This document shows, one piece after another, positions 1 to 9,441 of a stretch of DNA of 64,000 nucleotides (positions within the stretch are counted from its first letter, which is position 1; every line of letters begins with the position of its first letter). The DNA comes from Mytilus edulis. Taxonomy: Eukaryota; Mollusca; Bivalvia; Mytilida; Mytilidae. A program made the position numbers and the translations under genes. The DNA lies in NCBI RefSeq assembly GCF_963676685.1, contig NC_092355.1, forward strand, positions 58,749,613 to 58,813,612. Reading direction: 5' to 3'. The notes under the pieces are model-generated. The model saw nothing but the letters and a program-made list of their open reading frames with translations, was not told the origin of the DNA and made no database searches.

Positions 1-429
1 TTGTTTATTTATATATGAAAATTTAGAGGGGAAATCATAATAAATCATATTTAAATGTCAGTTCAATGAATATTTTTCACTTTTGGGCTGATTATTCTCC
101 TGTTACCAACCTTCCATTGTAGGTAAGCAAAAGCTTTAATGACTGCTGAGAATAAGTTACAAAGAAACAACTTTTGTCTAAAACATTGGTAAGGAATATG
201 ACGTTTTTAATGCAATAATGGATAAAACAATATTTCAGTTGCTTAAAATAGGACAGCAAATTACTCAGTCATAAACAATAGAAAGTTAAGTTTCTATATC
301 TCAGAGAATCTTTTTGAAATATTTTTTTTTATTTATATATTTGATCTTTAATTACAACAAAACATGTTTTGCTTATATTTCATTTATCATTATGGTAAAA
401 TATTATCTAGTATAAACATATTTTTTTGC

Positions 430-1680
430 TCAATTTACCAGGAACAGTATGAATGCAAGCTGTCTGGGAGGACAACTGAAGGTGGTGATGTATCTGGTTA
501 CCCAGGGCAGTCAAAAGAGATTTTGGGTCGGTTTTTTTTTACAGAATTTAAGAGACAACATTGATGCATGCTGCCTATAAAGGATACATGGAGATTGTTA
601 AATACCTGGTCACCCAGAGCAGTCAAAAGATATGTTTTTTTTTTAATTTTAATTTTTTTTTTTACAGAATTTTGGATTGACAACATTAATGTATGCTGCC
701 TGGAGAGGACATCTGGAGGTGGTGACTTACCTCGTCACACAGCAGTCAATAGATATCTTGCGGATTTTTTTTTATATTTTTTTTTTTACAGAATTTGGGA
801 TAGACAACATTAATGCATGCTGCCTATAAAGGACATCTGGAGATCGTCCAATACCTAGTCATGCAAAGCAGTCAAAATTTGAATTTTTTGAATTTTTTTA
901 AAAAGAATTTAGGAGACACCATTAATGCATGCTGCCTATACAGAACATCTGGAGGTTGTGAGATACCTCGTCACACAGAGCAGTCAAAAGATAGCTTGGG
1001 ATTTATGTTATTTTTTTTTACAGATTTAGGAGAGACACCATTAATGCATGCTGTCTAGAAAGGACATCTGGAGATGGTCCAATACCTAGTCACACTTGAC
1101 TGTAAAAAGATATTTTTATTTTCTATTTTTTTACAAACTTTAGAAGAGACAACATTAATGTATGCTGCCTGGAGAGGACATCTGGAGGTGGTGACGTACC
1201 TCGTCACACAGAGAAGTCAATAGATATCTTGGGGATTTTTTTTTATAGAATTTGGGATAGACAACATTAATGTATGCTGCCTATAAAGGACATCTGGACA
1301 TCGTCCAATACCTAGTCATGCAAAGCAGTCAAAATTTGAATTTTTTGAATTTTTAAAAAGAATTTAGGAGACACCATTAATGCATGCTGCCTATACAGAA
1401 CATCTGGAGGTTGTGAGATACCTCGTCACACAGAGCAGTCAAAAGATAGCTTGGGATTTATGTTATTTTTTTTACAGATTTAGGAGAGACACCATTAATG
1501 CATGCTGTCTAGAAAGGACATTTGGAGATGGTCCAATACCTAGTCACACTTGGCTGTAAAAATATATTTTTATTTTCTATTTGTTTACAAACTTTAGAAG
1601 AGACAACATTAATGTATGCTGCTTGGAGAGGACATCTGGAGATCGTGACGTACCTCCTCACACAGAGCAGTCAAACAGAA
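430..1680 (+). pseudogene. Array of 11 decayed ankyrin half-repeat exons
   Basis: Eleven copies of an ~85-nt exon-like unit lie every ~115 bp, each behind a T-rich tract ending in ACAG or similar. Translated in their common frame they read like TLMHAAYKGHLEIVQYLV, the first two-thirds of an ankyrin repeat (TPLHxAAxxGHLExVxxLL). Approximate starts are 442, 543, 666, 791, 904, 1021, 1138, 1250, 1366, 1478 and 1594. Units 3-6 recur as 7-10 with a ~455-bp period, so a four-unit block was duplicated. Decay is plain: two copies read HAV-stop (near 1055 and 1513), the copies at 543 and 791 have stops between acceptor and repeat, and no unit ends in a good GT donor (most end CAGTCAAAAG). Ankyrin repeats are protein-binding modules. 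Neither end of the parent gene is recognisable. A live gene using other splice sites cannot be fully excluded. Confidence 0.6.
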
Positions 1681-1794
1681 TTCTCATGTTTTGTTCTATT
1701 TTAAACTTGAATTAAAAATATTTTTTACCATCAGACATATTAAAAAGATATTTTAACAATAAATTGTTTGAATTATAATAATATTTTTTTTGCA

Positions 1795-1885
1795 GAGATG
1801 AAGAGAAATCTTACTAGGTAAGTTTCCTTCGAAGGAAACCTGGAGATCCTCCGTTATCTAATCACAGTGTTATGTAAAGACATTG
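1795..1885 (+). pseudogene. Degenerate ankyrin half-repeat exon
   Basis: A TTTTTTTTGCAG acceptor-like tract is followed by a segment whose second half reads GNLEILRYLITVLCKD, matching the ankyrin GHLEVVxYLV core. The first half has lost the TPLMHAA motif. It continues the array that ends near 1680. Confidence 0.4.
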
Positions 1886-2220
1886 CCTCCTTACAATTAC
1901 ACGTTTTTTTTTATATTGAATCAACATATATTTATGTAGACAAATATAGATTACATAAACCTTACTTTTTATTAAACAATGGAAGGTTGGGTTTCATTCT
2001 ATGGATTTAGTCAGAGGGATTATAACAGGTAATAAAAGCCCATAATAAAACTGCAGTTCATTTTTTGCTTATGGCCATACTATACTGAATCTATATATAT
2101 AAGTTTTACATTTACTTCTAAGGTTATTTCTTTAAATAACATCATGTCTAGGGATGTTCTAAAATTTTGTTACAACCCATATTTATTTTATTTCAATTCT
2201 AAAGGTTTATTATTATTTTA

Positions 2221-2525
2221 ACAGAATATCAGGTAACAGGCATTATCACAGTAGGCTGTGACAAAGAAGCTAGAACTAAAAATAGGATATACTCTCCATG
2301 CTAAGTAAGAATCATGTTTTAAATCAGAAACGATTTGTTAGAACCCATATTGTTTATTTTGTTTTAATTCTAAAGGAAACATTTGGTCTATTATTATTTT
2401 TTTCAGATTATGAGGGAACAGGCATTATCACAGCTCGATGTGACATAGAAGCAAGAACCAAGATTGGATATACTCTCCATGTTAAGGAAGAATCAGGTTT
2501 TAAATCAAAAACGATTAATCTGTAA
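2221..2525 (+). pseudogene. Two copies of the second ankyrin-type exon
   Basis: Two related units (2221-2312 and 2407-2525) each follow a TTTT...CAG acceptor. The second is open and reads IITARCDIEARTKIGYTLHV, which resembles the end of one ankyrin repeat joining the start of the next (GADIEARxKxGYTPLH). The first has an indel that shifts it into a stop. Three more copies lie at 5632, 5941 and 6281. With the TLMHAA-type units these look like separated exons of one ankyrin gene family. Confidence 0.45.
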
Positions 2526-2870
2526 TAAATACTTGTTTAAATCATATCATTAACTTCACTGGCTTTGCACAATCCTCAATATAAATGCAATATTAACCCT
2601 ATTTCATTTTTAACATTTAAAATAGCAAAAACTTATTTTCAGTATTTATCTTGTGCACAATATTACAAAAAAAAAAGTTTACCCTTGAAATAGATTGACA
2701 ATTGTTCTTCTTAAAATCTACATACAATTGACTATGAAATATAAAACAAACATTTAAAACAGTAAGAACCTTTGCTGACGTCACATATGAATAAATATAA
2801 ATATAACTTAAAATTATAGTAAATTTCTCTTCAAGTGAGATCATATACATGTATAATAATTATTTTACTC
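2525..2870. repeat. Segment duplicated at 6520-6845
   Basis: Non-coding sequence (TTTGCACAATCCTTAATATA..., then AGTAAGAACCTTTGCTGACATCACATATGA) closely matches 6520-6845. Both copies follow exons of the IITxxCDxEAR type. This shows that the ankyrin-like region grew by duplicating multi-exon blocks, not only single exons. Confidence 0.6.
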
Positions 2871-2919
2871 GTCACGAAAAAGATATATTTTGAAATCAAA
2901 ACTAATATCTTGATTTCCA

Positions 2920-2990
2920 GAATAATGGACAGACAACATTAATGCAGGCTGCCAAGGGAGAACACCTGAATGTGCTAACTAAATCCATTG
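2920..2990 (+). pseudogene. Isolated ankyrin half-repeat exon
   Basis: After TTGATTTCCAG the sequence reads GQTTLMQAAKGEHLNVLTKS, a recognisable ankyrin half-repeat like the units at 430-1680 but without the YLV end. It is a thirteenth copy, separated from the array by ~1 kb. Confidence 0.45.
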
Positions 2991-3054
2991 ACATTAATAT
3001 TTTTGTCAAAGGACAAGGTACGAAAAGGCCTGTTTTTGGCCCCCTATTTTCTCA

Positions 3055-3320
3055 TTTTCAAATTCTGTTTTGGAAAGCTACTTATCATGTTTAAATATTC
3101 TTTTAGGTTTGAAGTTTGTTTAGCTGTTTGTCATTTCAATGTTTTCAAATTCTGTTTTGGAAAGCTACTTATCATGTTTAAAATTCTTTTAGGTTTGAAG
3201 TTTGTTTAGCTGTTTGTCATTTCAATGTTTTCAAATTCTGTTTTGGAAAGCTACTTATCACATTTAATTATTCTTTTAGGTTTGAAGTTTGTTTGGCTGT
3301 TTGTCATTTCAATGTAAGCA
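3055..3320. repeat. Three-copy tandem repeat, ~87 bp
   Basis: AATTCTGTTTTGGAAAGCTA begins at 3061, 3148 and 3234. Each copy continues through a shared segment ending GTTTGTCATTTCAATG. The copies differ by only a few bases, so the expansion is recent. It has no coding content. Confidence 0.8.
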
Positions 3321-4264
3321 GAATAACTTGATGAAAGCTTGTTTGTTGGCTTCTTATCCTACCTTATTCATTGTAATGGAGAAGCCTAAAATAAATATAA
3401 ATCTTTCATAGAACTTGTAAGTGACTATCTTAAAAAATCTATTAACTTGCACTACTTTCTTCCGTGTTGAATATTCAACAGTTTTTTATATGTAAATATA
3501 AATATAACATAATATAGGCAACCAGATGCTCCGCAGGGCGAAGCTTTATACGACCGCAGAGGTTGAACCCTGAACGGTTAGGGCAAGTATGGACACAACA
3601 TTCAAGCTGGATTCAGCTCTAAATTTGGATTGGGATTAAATAGTTGACACAGCATAGGTTTCTGACACAGAATGAATGTGTTCTAATGAACTTAAAATTT
3701 TTGTTTCTCTTAGAGCAATTCACTATGCTGTTGAATATTAATCCTCTCAAAAAAATGTTTGAAGAAATTTTCTTTTTTATTTATGAAATTTCAAATGAGA
3801 AAAATTGAACCCAATTTTTTTAATCACATCCCCCTTTCCCTTATTCCAAAACTAATCTCAATTAAAATTTCTAATGGAGTTTGCAACAATAACTACTCAT
3901 TTAAATACATCATAAAATATTAAGATGTAAAAAAAATGCTTGTTATCACTGAATGGTAAAGATTATTTTAATTTATCAGTTGGTAGTAAAAAGTGAATAT
4001 ACATTGTATATTGTATATAACAAAGATTTAAGTTGATTCTGGACAAAGAAAGATAACTCCAATTAAAAAAAAATCTTGCTATTGCACAATATTTTGCAAT
4101 TAGATATTTCTTGCTTACTATTCTGGACAAAGAAAGATAACTCTAATTAAAAAAATTTTTGATATTTCACAATATTGTGCAATTAGATATTTCTTGCCAT
4201 TGCGCAATACTGTGCAATTGAAAAGACTTGCTATTACACAATACTTAATATAATAATTTTAGAT

Positions 4265-5400
4265 CCTGATTTGGACCAACTTGAAAACTGGGCCCATAAT
4301 AAAAAATCTAAGTACATTTTTGGATTCAGCATATCAAAGAACTTCAAGATTTCAATTTTTGTTAAAATCAGACTAAGTTTAATTTTGGACCCTTTGGACT
4401 TTAGTGTAGACCAATTTGAAAACAGGACCAAAAATGAAGAATCTACATACACAGTTAGATTTGGAATATCAAAGAACCCCATTTATTCAATTTTTGATGA
4501 AATCAAACAAAATTTAATTTTGGACCCCGATTTGGAACAACTTGAAAACTGGGCCAATAATCAAGAATCTAAGTACATTTTTAGATTCAGCATATCAAAG
4601 AACCTAACTGATTCATTTTTTGTCAAAATCAAACTAAGTTTAATTTTGGACCCTTTGGACCTTAATGTAGACCAATTTGAAAACGGGACCAAAAGTTAAG
4701 AATCTACATACACAGTCATGACAGTTAGATTCAGCATATCAAAGAACCCCAATTATTCAATTTTGATGAAATCAAACAAAAGTTTAATTTTGGACCCTTT
4801 GGGCCCTTATTATGTTGGGACCAAAACTCCCAAAATCAAACCCAACCTTTCTTTTATGGTCATAAACCTTGTGTTTAAATTTCATAGATTTCTATTAACT
4901 TATACTAACGTTATGGTGCGAAAACCAAGAAAAATGCTTATTTGGGTCCCTTTTTGGCCCCTAATTCCTAAACTGTTGGGACCTAAACTCCCAAAATCAA
5001 TACCAACCTTCCTTTTGTAGTCATTAACATTGTGTTTAAATTTCATTGATTTCTATTTACTTAAACTAATGTTATTGTGCGAAAACCAAGAATAATGCTT
5101 ATTTGGGCCCTTTTTTGGCCCCTAATTCCTAAACTGTTGAGACCAAAACTCCCAAAATCAATCCCAACCGTTCTTTTGTGGTCATAAACCTTGTGTCAAA
5201 ATTTCATAGATTTCTATTAACTTAAACTAAAGTTATAGTGCGAAAACCAAGAATAATGCTTATTTGGGCCCTTTTTGGCCCCTAATTCCTAAAATGTTGG
5301 GACCAAAACTCCCAAAATCAATACCAACCTTCCTTTTGTGGTCATAAACCTTGTGTTAAAATTTCATAGATTTCCATTCACTTTTACTAAAGTTAGAGTG
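4265..5400. repeat. Internal tandem repeats of element A1
   Basis: Two arrays lie end to end. The first repeats a ~130-bp unit about four times (landmark GACCAATTTGAAAAC at ~4275, 4407, 4533 and 4668). The second repeats a ~160-bp unit about four times (landmark ATGCTTATTTGGG at ~4934, 5095 and 5257). The same arrays occur in copy A2 at 31280-32460. Open frames here are by-products of the periodicity. Confidence 0.75.
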
Positions 5401-5409
5401 CGAAAACTA

Positions 5410-5455
5410 AAAGTATTCGGACGCCGGACGACGACGACGACGACGACGACGCAGA
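5410..5455. repeat. GAC microsatellite in element A1
   Basis: CGGACGCCGG is followed by a GAC/CGA run and CAGACGCCAACGTG. Copy A2 has the same motif, longer and interrupted, at 32460-32550, so the microsatellite belongs to the element and varies in length between copies. Confidence 0.85.
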
Positions 5456-5631
5456 CGCCAACGTGATAGCAATATACGACGAAAATTTTTTCAAAATTTG
5501 CGGTCGTATAAAAAATCTTAAGCTGACCATAAATTTCGGAAATGGAAAAGTTTAAAATCAATGCGAGAGTGTATAAATTTCTATGGAATAATATTGTTGT
5601 TATAGTCATACAAATAATCATTTTTTTACAG

Positions 5632-5725
5632 AATATAAGGTTAATGCAAGATCACAATCGGCTGTGATAAAGAAGCCAGAACAAAATAATGGAAATACTC
5701 TCTAAGATAAGAATCATGTCTTTAA
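5632..5725 (+). pseudogene. Third copy of the second ankyrin-type exon
   Basis: TTTTTTTACAG is followed by a unit matching those at 2221, 5941 and 6281 (ARSQSAVIKKPEQ in the shifted frame). It lacks one base, so the ITIGC frame is broken, and its end has lost the GTAAGA donor. Confidence 0.4.
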
Positions 5726-5940
5726 TCAAAAAGGATTTAAGGTAATTAATACCTGCTAATATTGTTAATTTAACTGGCTTTGCATAATCCTTTATAGAAG
5801 AGCACATACTTATGTTAGTATTTTTGTGTGTAAAATATTGCCAAGTTCATTTCTTTGAAATAACATGTTGTTTAATGGAGGTTCTAAAATCTTGTTAGAG
5901 CCCATATTGTTTATCTTATTTTAAACTCTTTATTTTTTAC

Positions 5941-6045
5941 AGAACATAAGGGGAACAAGCATGATCACAATCGGCTGTGAAAAAGATGCAAGAAACAAAA
6001 ATTGGAAGTACTCTCTAAATTGAGAAAAAATTATGTCTTTAATCA
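5941..6045 (+). pseudogene. Fourth copy of the second ankyrin-type exon
   Basis: After TTTTTTACAG the frame reads GTSMITIGCEKDARNKNWK and then YSLN and a stop. It is homologous to the copy at 6281 but has no splice donor, and an in-frame TGA replaces it. Confidence 0.4.
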
Positions 6046-6280
6046 GAAAAGAATAATGGGTAATAAAATCTTCATAAAATTGTTAACTTTACTGGCTTTG
6101 CACAATCCTTTATACAAATCCACTTAATTTTAGCATTTGTCTTGTGTAAAATATTGCTAAGGTCATTTCTTTGAAATAACATGTTGTTTAATGAATGTTC
6201 TAATATCTTGTTAAAACCCATATTGGTTATCTTGTTTAAACTCTAAAGAAAACATGCGTTTTTTTCATTATTTTTTACAG

Positions 6281-6360
6281 AACATAACGGAACAAGCATG
6301 GTCACAATCGGCTGTGAAAAGGAAGCAAGAAACAAAAATTGGAAGTACACTCTCAATAAA
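6281..6360 (+). pseudogene. Fifth copy of the second ankyrin-type exon, both splice sites present
   Basis: The best-preserved copy: TTTTTTACAG acceptor, an 80-nt open exon reading GTSMVTIGCEKEARNKNWK then YTLNK, and a good donor (AAA|GTAAGA at 6361). The first codon is split, needing one base from an upstream exon. It could still be used as an exon. It is listed as a pseudogene because its neighbours are broken. Confidence 0.4.
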
Positions 6361-6519
6361 GTAAGAATCATGTCTTTAATCAGAATTGATTAATGCATAA
6401 TAAAATGCTAATTTCGTTACCTTTACTGGCTTTGCACACAAACTTATATATAATATTTGACATTGAGTACAAGATTGCTAATAAACATAAGTTTACACAG
6501 GCAATAAGTTGATGATTAC

Positions 6520-6845
6520 TTCATTGGCTTTGCACAATCCTTAATATAAATGCAATTTTAACCCTATTTCATTTTCAATATTTTACATAGCGAAAACATA
6601 TTTTTAGTGTTTGTCATGTGTACAATAGTGCATATAAATATAAATTTACACCTGCAATAAGTTGATGATAGTTCTTCTAAAGATCTACATTCAATCTACT
6701 ATGAGATATAACATTGATACACATTTGAACCAGTAAGAACCTTTGCTGACATCACATATGAAATAATATAAATACAACTTTAAATTAGAACAATTCTCTC
6801 TTCAAATGAGATCATGTACATGTATAGTAATTGAAAATAAATAAT
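6520..6845. repeat. Second copy of the 2525-2870 segment
   Basis: Aligns with 2525-2870 through ACCCTATTTCATTTT and AGTAAGAACCTTTGCTGACA. Past 6845 it continues into AACAGTTTTTTATATG, which matches 3478-3519, the left flank of element A1. This makes 6850-6960 the empty-site paralogue of the A1 insertion. Confidence 0.6.
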
Positions 6846-7259
6846 TTAACAGTTTTTTATATGTAAATATAAATATAACATAACATAAGCAAAAAATCTT
6901 AAGCTGACCATAAATTTCGGAAATGGAAAAGTTTAAAATCAATGCGAGAGTGTATAAAATTCTATGGAAAAGGTCAAACAAAGAATGTTTAAGGTTTTAT
7001 GCCAAAGAATATTGCAATTTTGTTCTGGTATTTCTTGTTGAATGCGGAAAATGTAGTCCTCGTTCTATTACATTAACTTTGCCAGTTTCAAGGTGTGTTG
7101 TTAAAATATAAAGTTTATAAATCCTCAATTAAACAGTGAAAAAATGTACTACCCTTAACACAAATAATGTTGGTTGGGTTGCTGTCATAAACAAAGGTTT
7201 CATATTTACACACCATAAAAAATTGAGATTACAGCTAATTGCACAATATAATAATGTTC

Positions 7260-7705
7260 ATTGCACTTTTATAACATGTATAATGTGGATGGAGAATTTG
7301 AGGTGAATAATAATTATAAACCTTAAACAGTGGGACAATTATTATTCTAATGCTGTGAAAAATAGAAAAAAAAATCAATCACAGGGCTGAGCCTTTAAAT
7401 TTTCAAATGTCAAGATCAGGCCTCACGTTTATTGCACTTTTATAATGTGGATTTGGAATTTGAAAAAAATTAATTATAAATCTTATACAGTGAACAATTG
7501 TTATTCTAATGCTGTGAAAAACACTAAAGAAATCAATCATGGGGCGGAGTCATCAAATGAGAATTTGATTGTTGGTTGCTTAACGTCCAGTGGCAAATAT
7601 TTCATGCATATTCAGGACGACAAAAATGAGAATTTGACAAATGTTCAAATATCAAGATCAGGCCTCATAGTCCTAGCACTTTATGGTGTGATTATACTTT
7701 AAGGT
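7260..7705. repeat. Direct duplication, unequal copies
   Basis: 7260-7437 and 7438-7705 share TTGCACTTTTATAA..., TTATTCTAATGCTGTGAAAAA and TCAAGATCAGGCCTCA. The second copy carries an extra ~100 bp (AACGTCCAGTGGCAAATATT onward). Its 85-codon frame (7445-7702) lacks coding support in the sister copy, so I treat both as non-coding repeat. Confidence 0.6.
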
Positions 7706-7709
7706 TTAA

Positions 7710-8080
7710 AAAGCATCAAATCAAAATACTAGATTTAGTGTTTCTAGCACAATTTTTGTACTCTGAGTATGGAGAAAAGTGTTATGAACCAAAACCCTGA
7801 GATTTAAACATTTACAAGAAAACAGTGAATAAATACTTTTACCCATGCTATTTTAAAGCCATGAAGAGCAAAAATAAACTGACTGATTTATGATCAGTTT
7901 ATAACATAGTCATGATAGTAGAATAAATCTTCCTAATATAAACCTTTTCCTTAATCTTTTAGCTGTATTTTACAAATTCACACTTTTTCGTTGGTTTACC
8001 TAGCCAATACAAGGAAGATACCTTTCATTTCTGTTTGTCATGTCATCATCATAGTGCTGATGGACAAAATGGATTGAATT
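7710..8080. other. No recognisable feature
   Basis: AT-rich sequence between the duplicated repeat and the 8090 repeat. I see no exon, RNA gene or element end here. Confidence 0.5.
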
Positions 8081-8084
8081 TCCC

Positions 8085-8262
8085 AAAAGCTTATGAGAAA
8101 ATAAATTTTCCTTCTTTAATTAATTCCATTTTTTTTTTATAGAACCTAGGAAAAGCTCACGAGAAATTTTTTTTATTAATTAATTTAATTATTTTTTTAT
8201 AGAACCTAGGAAAAGCTTAATATTCTTTTATTGATTTTTTTTTTTTACAGAATAGAGGTTAC
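8085..8262. repeat. Degenerate tandem repeat with AGAACCTAGGAAAAGCT
   Basis: TTTTTTTATAGAACCTAGGA occurs twice (near 8134 and 8196), each followed by AAAGCT, with a weaker third copy ending TTTTTTACAG at 8250. The unit is ~62 bp. The T-tract plus TATAG/ACAG resembles the acceptor of the ankyrin exons, but nothing coding follows. Confidence 0.55.
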
Positions 8263-9275
8263 AATGTTTTGTAACTCACAGCAGTCAGTTAGAGGCCACA
8301 GACAAGGGGGGAAAGACTTCATAAAGATTCATACATCTTATTCTTTACATAGTATGGACTAAAACAATACTTTTGCAATAAACGATTTATGAAAATTTAA
8401 TTCTAATCACATTTTATCAAAAAATAAAAGAGATTAAAATATATTCTTTACAATAAATTGAATTATAAAGTACATGAAATGATATGCAGAAAAAAAAGAT
8501 CGACAAAAAAAAGAAAACAAAATACCTATCTAACCTGGCTTAACGTCATAATTGAGATTCTGCTTAAAAAACTTTCAAGGGAGGTAATCACCCCAGTGGT
8601 CATACCTACGTCCTTAGAAAATAAAATATATTTGTAAAATGAAGACAATAAAAATAAAATGTAAATGCATTTTGAATTTTTTTGTTGAAAATTTGCAAAA
8701 ATAAATATCACAATAAAATAACTAGAATTTCTAAACAGGTTTAATTAAATGAAATTCATTTTCAAATATTTGGCTGTGAAAAATGTGCTGCTCCCTTTTG
8801 AAAGAAAAACTCAATGCCAATGTTTCTGTAGCCAAGAACCATATATATAAGATTTTTTTTTGTTTTTTGTATTGGCTTCTGAGGTTAAAGATTTATCTGT
8901 TTGGCAAAAAAAAAAGTGGTTCCATTTAAATTCACAAAAAAATGTAAACACATCAATAATAGCAATTCAGAAATTTTGGCATGGTTTGTCGGCTGTAAAG
9001 AAGAAAGACAGCTTTGTAAATCTGAAATTCCAATTAAATATTTCTCAATTCTCTTAAATACAGCAAATTATAGTCTGTAAACTGATTAACTGTCAAAATT
9101 ATAAATGAAGGCAAAAATTTCTGAAATTAACATTATTCAATCATATCATTCATACATGACTACCATAAAAACAATGCCAATTTTTTGTCACCAACTGATT
9201 CATAAATAAGGATCACATTCATTGACAATACTGAATTTACATTCTAAAACTATATGACCAAAAACACATAAGTGA
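8263..9275 (-). other. SLC12A8 downstream and 3' UTR region
   Basis: Lies 3' of the SLC12A8 stop codon on the minus strand. It is AT-rich, with no frame longer than ~65 codons. The nearest TTTATT (AATAAA on the minus strand) is at about 8170-8235, over 1 kb from the stop, so the cleavage site cannot be placed. Confidence 0.4.
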
Positions 9276-9441
9276 CTAGCTGCTGTCATATTCATCGAAG
9301 TTCTCTCCCCTGACTATTTCTGATTGATGATAACGCCCTCTACTGGCAAAATCTTCATTATCTTCTGTAAGTTGGGATGCCAGCGTTTGGACTGCGGGAG
9401 TTGTTGGGGCAACAATAATTTCCTCTGGATGCTTACCTCCC
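9276..9441 (-). CDS. SLC12A8: SLC12A8 coding exon 13 (residues 660-714) and stop
   Basis: Acceptor AAATTTTCAG|GGGAGG. Encodes [32 protein letters not shown] and the terminal DEYDSS, then TAG at 9278-9276. The cytoplasmic tail aligns with human QEQIILAPS and ENADFATRDRYHH, which confirms that this is the true C-terminus. Confidence 0.92.

Larger units (their letters stand above)
3522..5509 (-). mobile_element. Helentron-like non-autonomous element, copy A1
   Basis: A ~2-kb repeat shared with 30449-32600. Read on the minus strand it starts ATACGACCGCAAATTTTG and ends with the same 11-mer inverted but internal (TGCGGTCGTAT at 3548-3558), followed by an imperfect hairpin (3528-3544) and a terminal CTGG next to TT. 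Offset inverted repeats, a 3' hairpin, a GTC microsatellite near the 5' end and internal tandem repeats are the described layout of Helentron-derived non-autonomous elements (HINE/DINE type). Internal repeats run every ~130 bp at 4265-4790 and every ~160 bp at 4790-5400. There is no Rep/helicase frame. The paralogous unoccupied site is at 6890/6891. It could instead be an unusual TIR element with an AA duplication. Confidence 0.6.

Noticed and set aside
4271-4699. 142-codon open frame, and similar frames at 4234-5020 and 31402-31790
   Set aside because: They fall entirely in the ~130-bp tandem repeats of the Helentron-like element, and occur on both strands. Periodicity, not coding, explains them.
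7445-7702. 85-codon frame (VGCLTSSGKYFMHIQDD)
   Set aside because: Part of a direct duplication whose other copy lacks the central 100 bp and is not open. The nucleotide sequence looks like a dispersed repeat.
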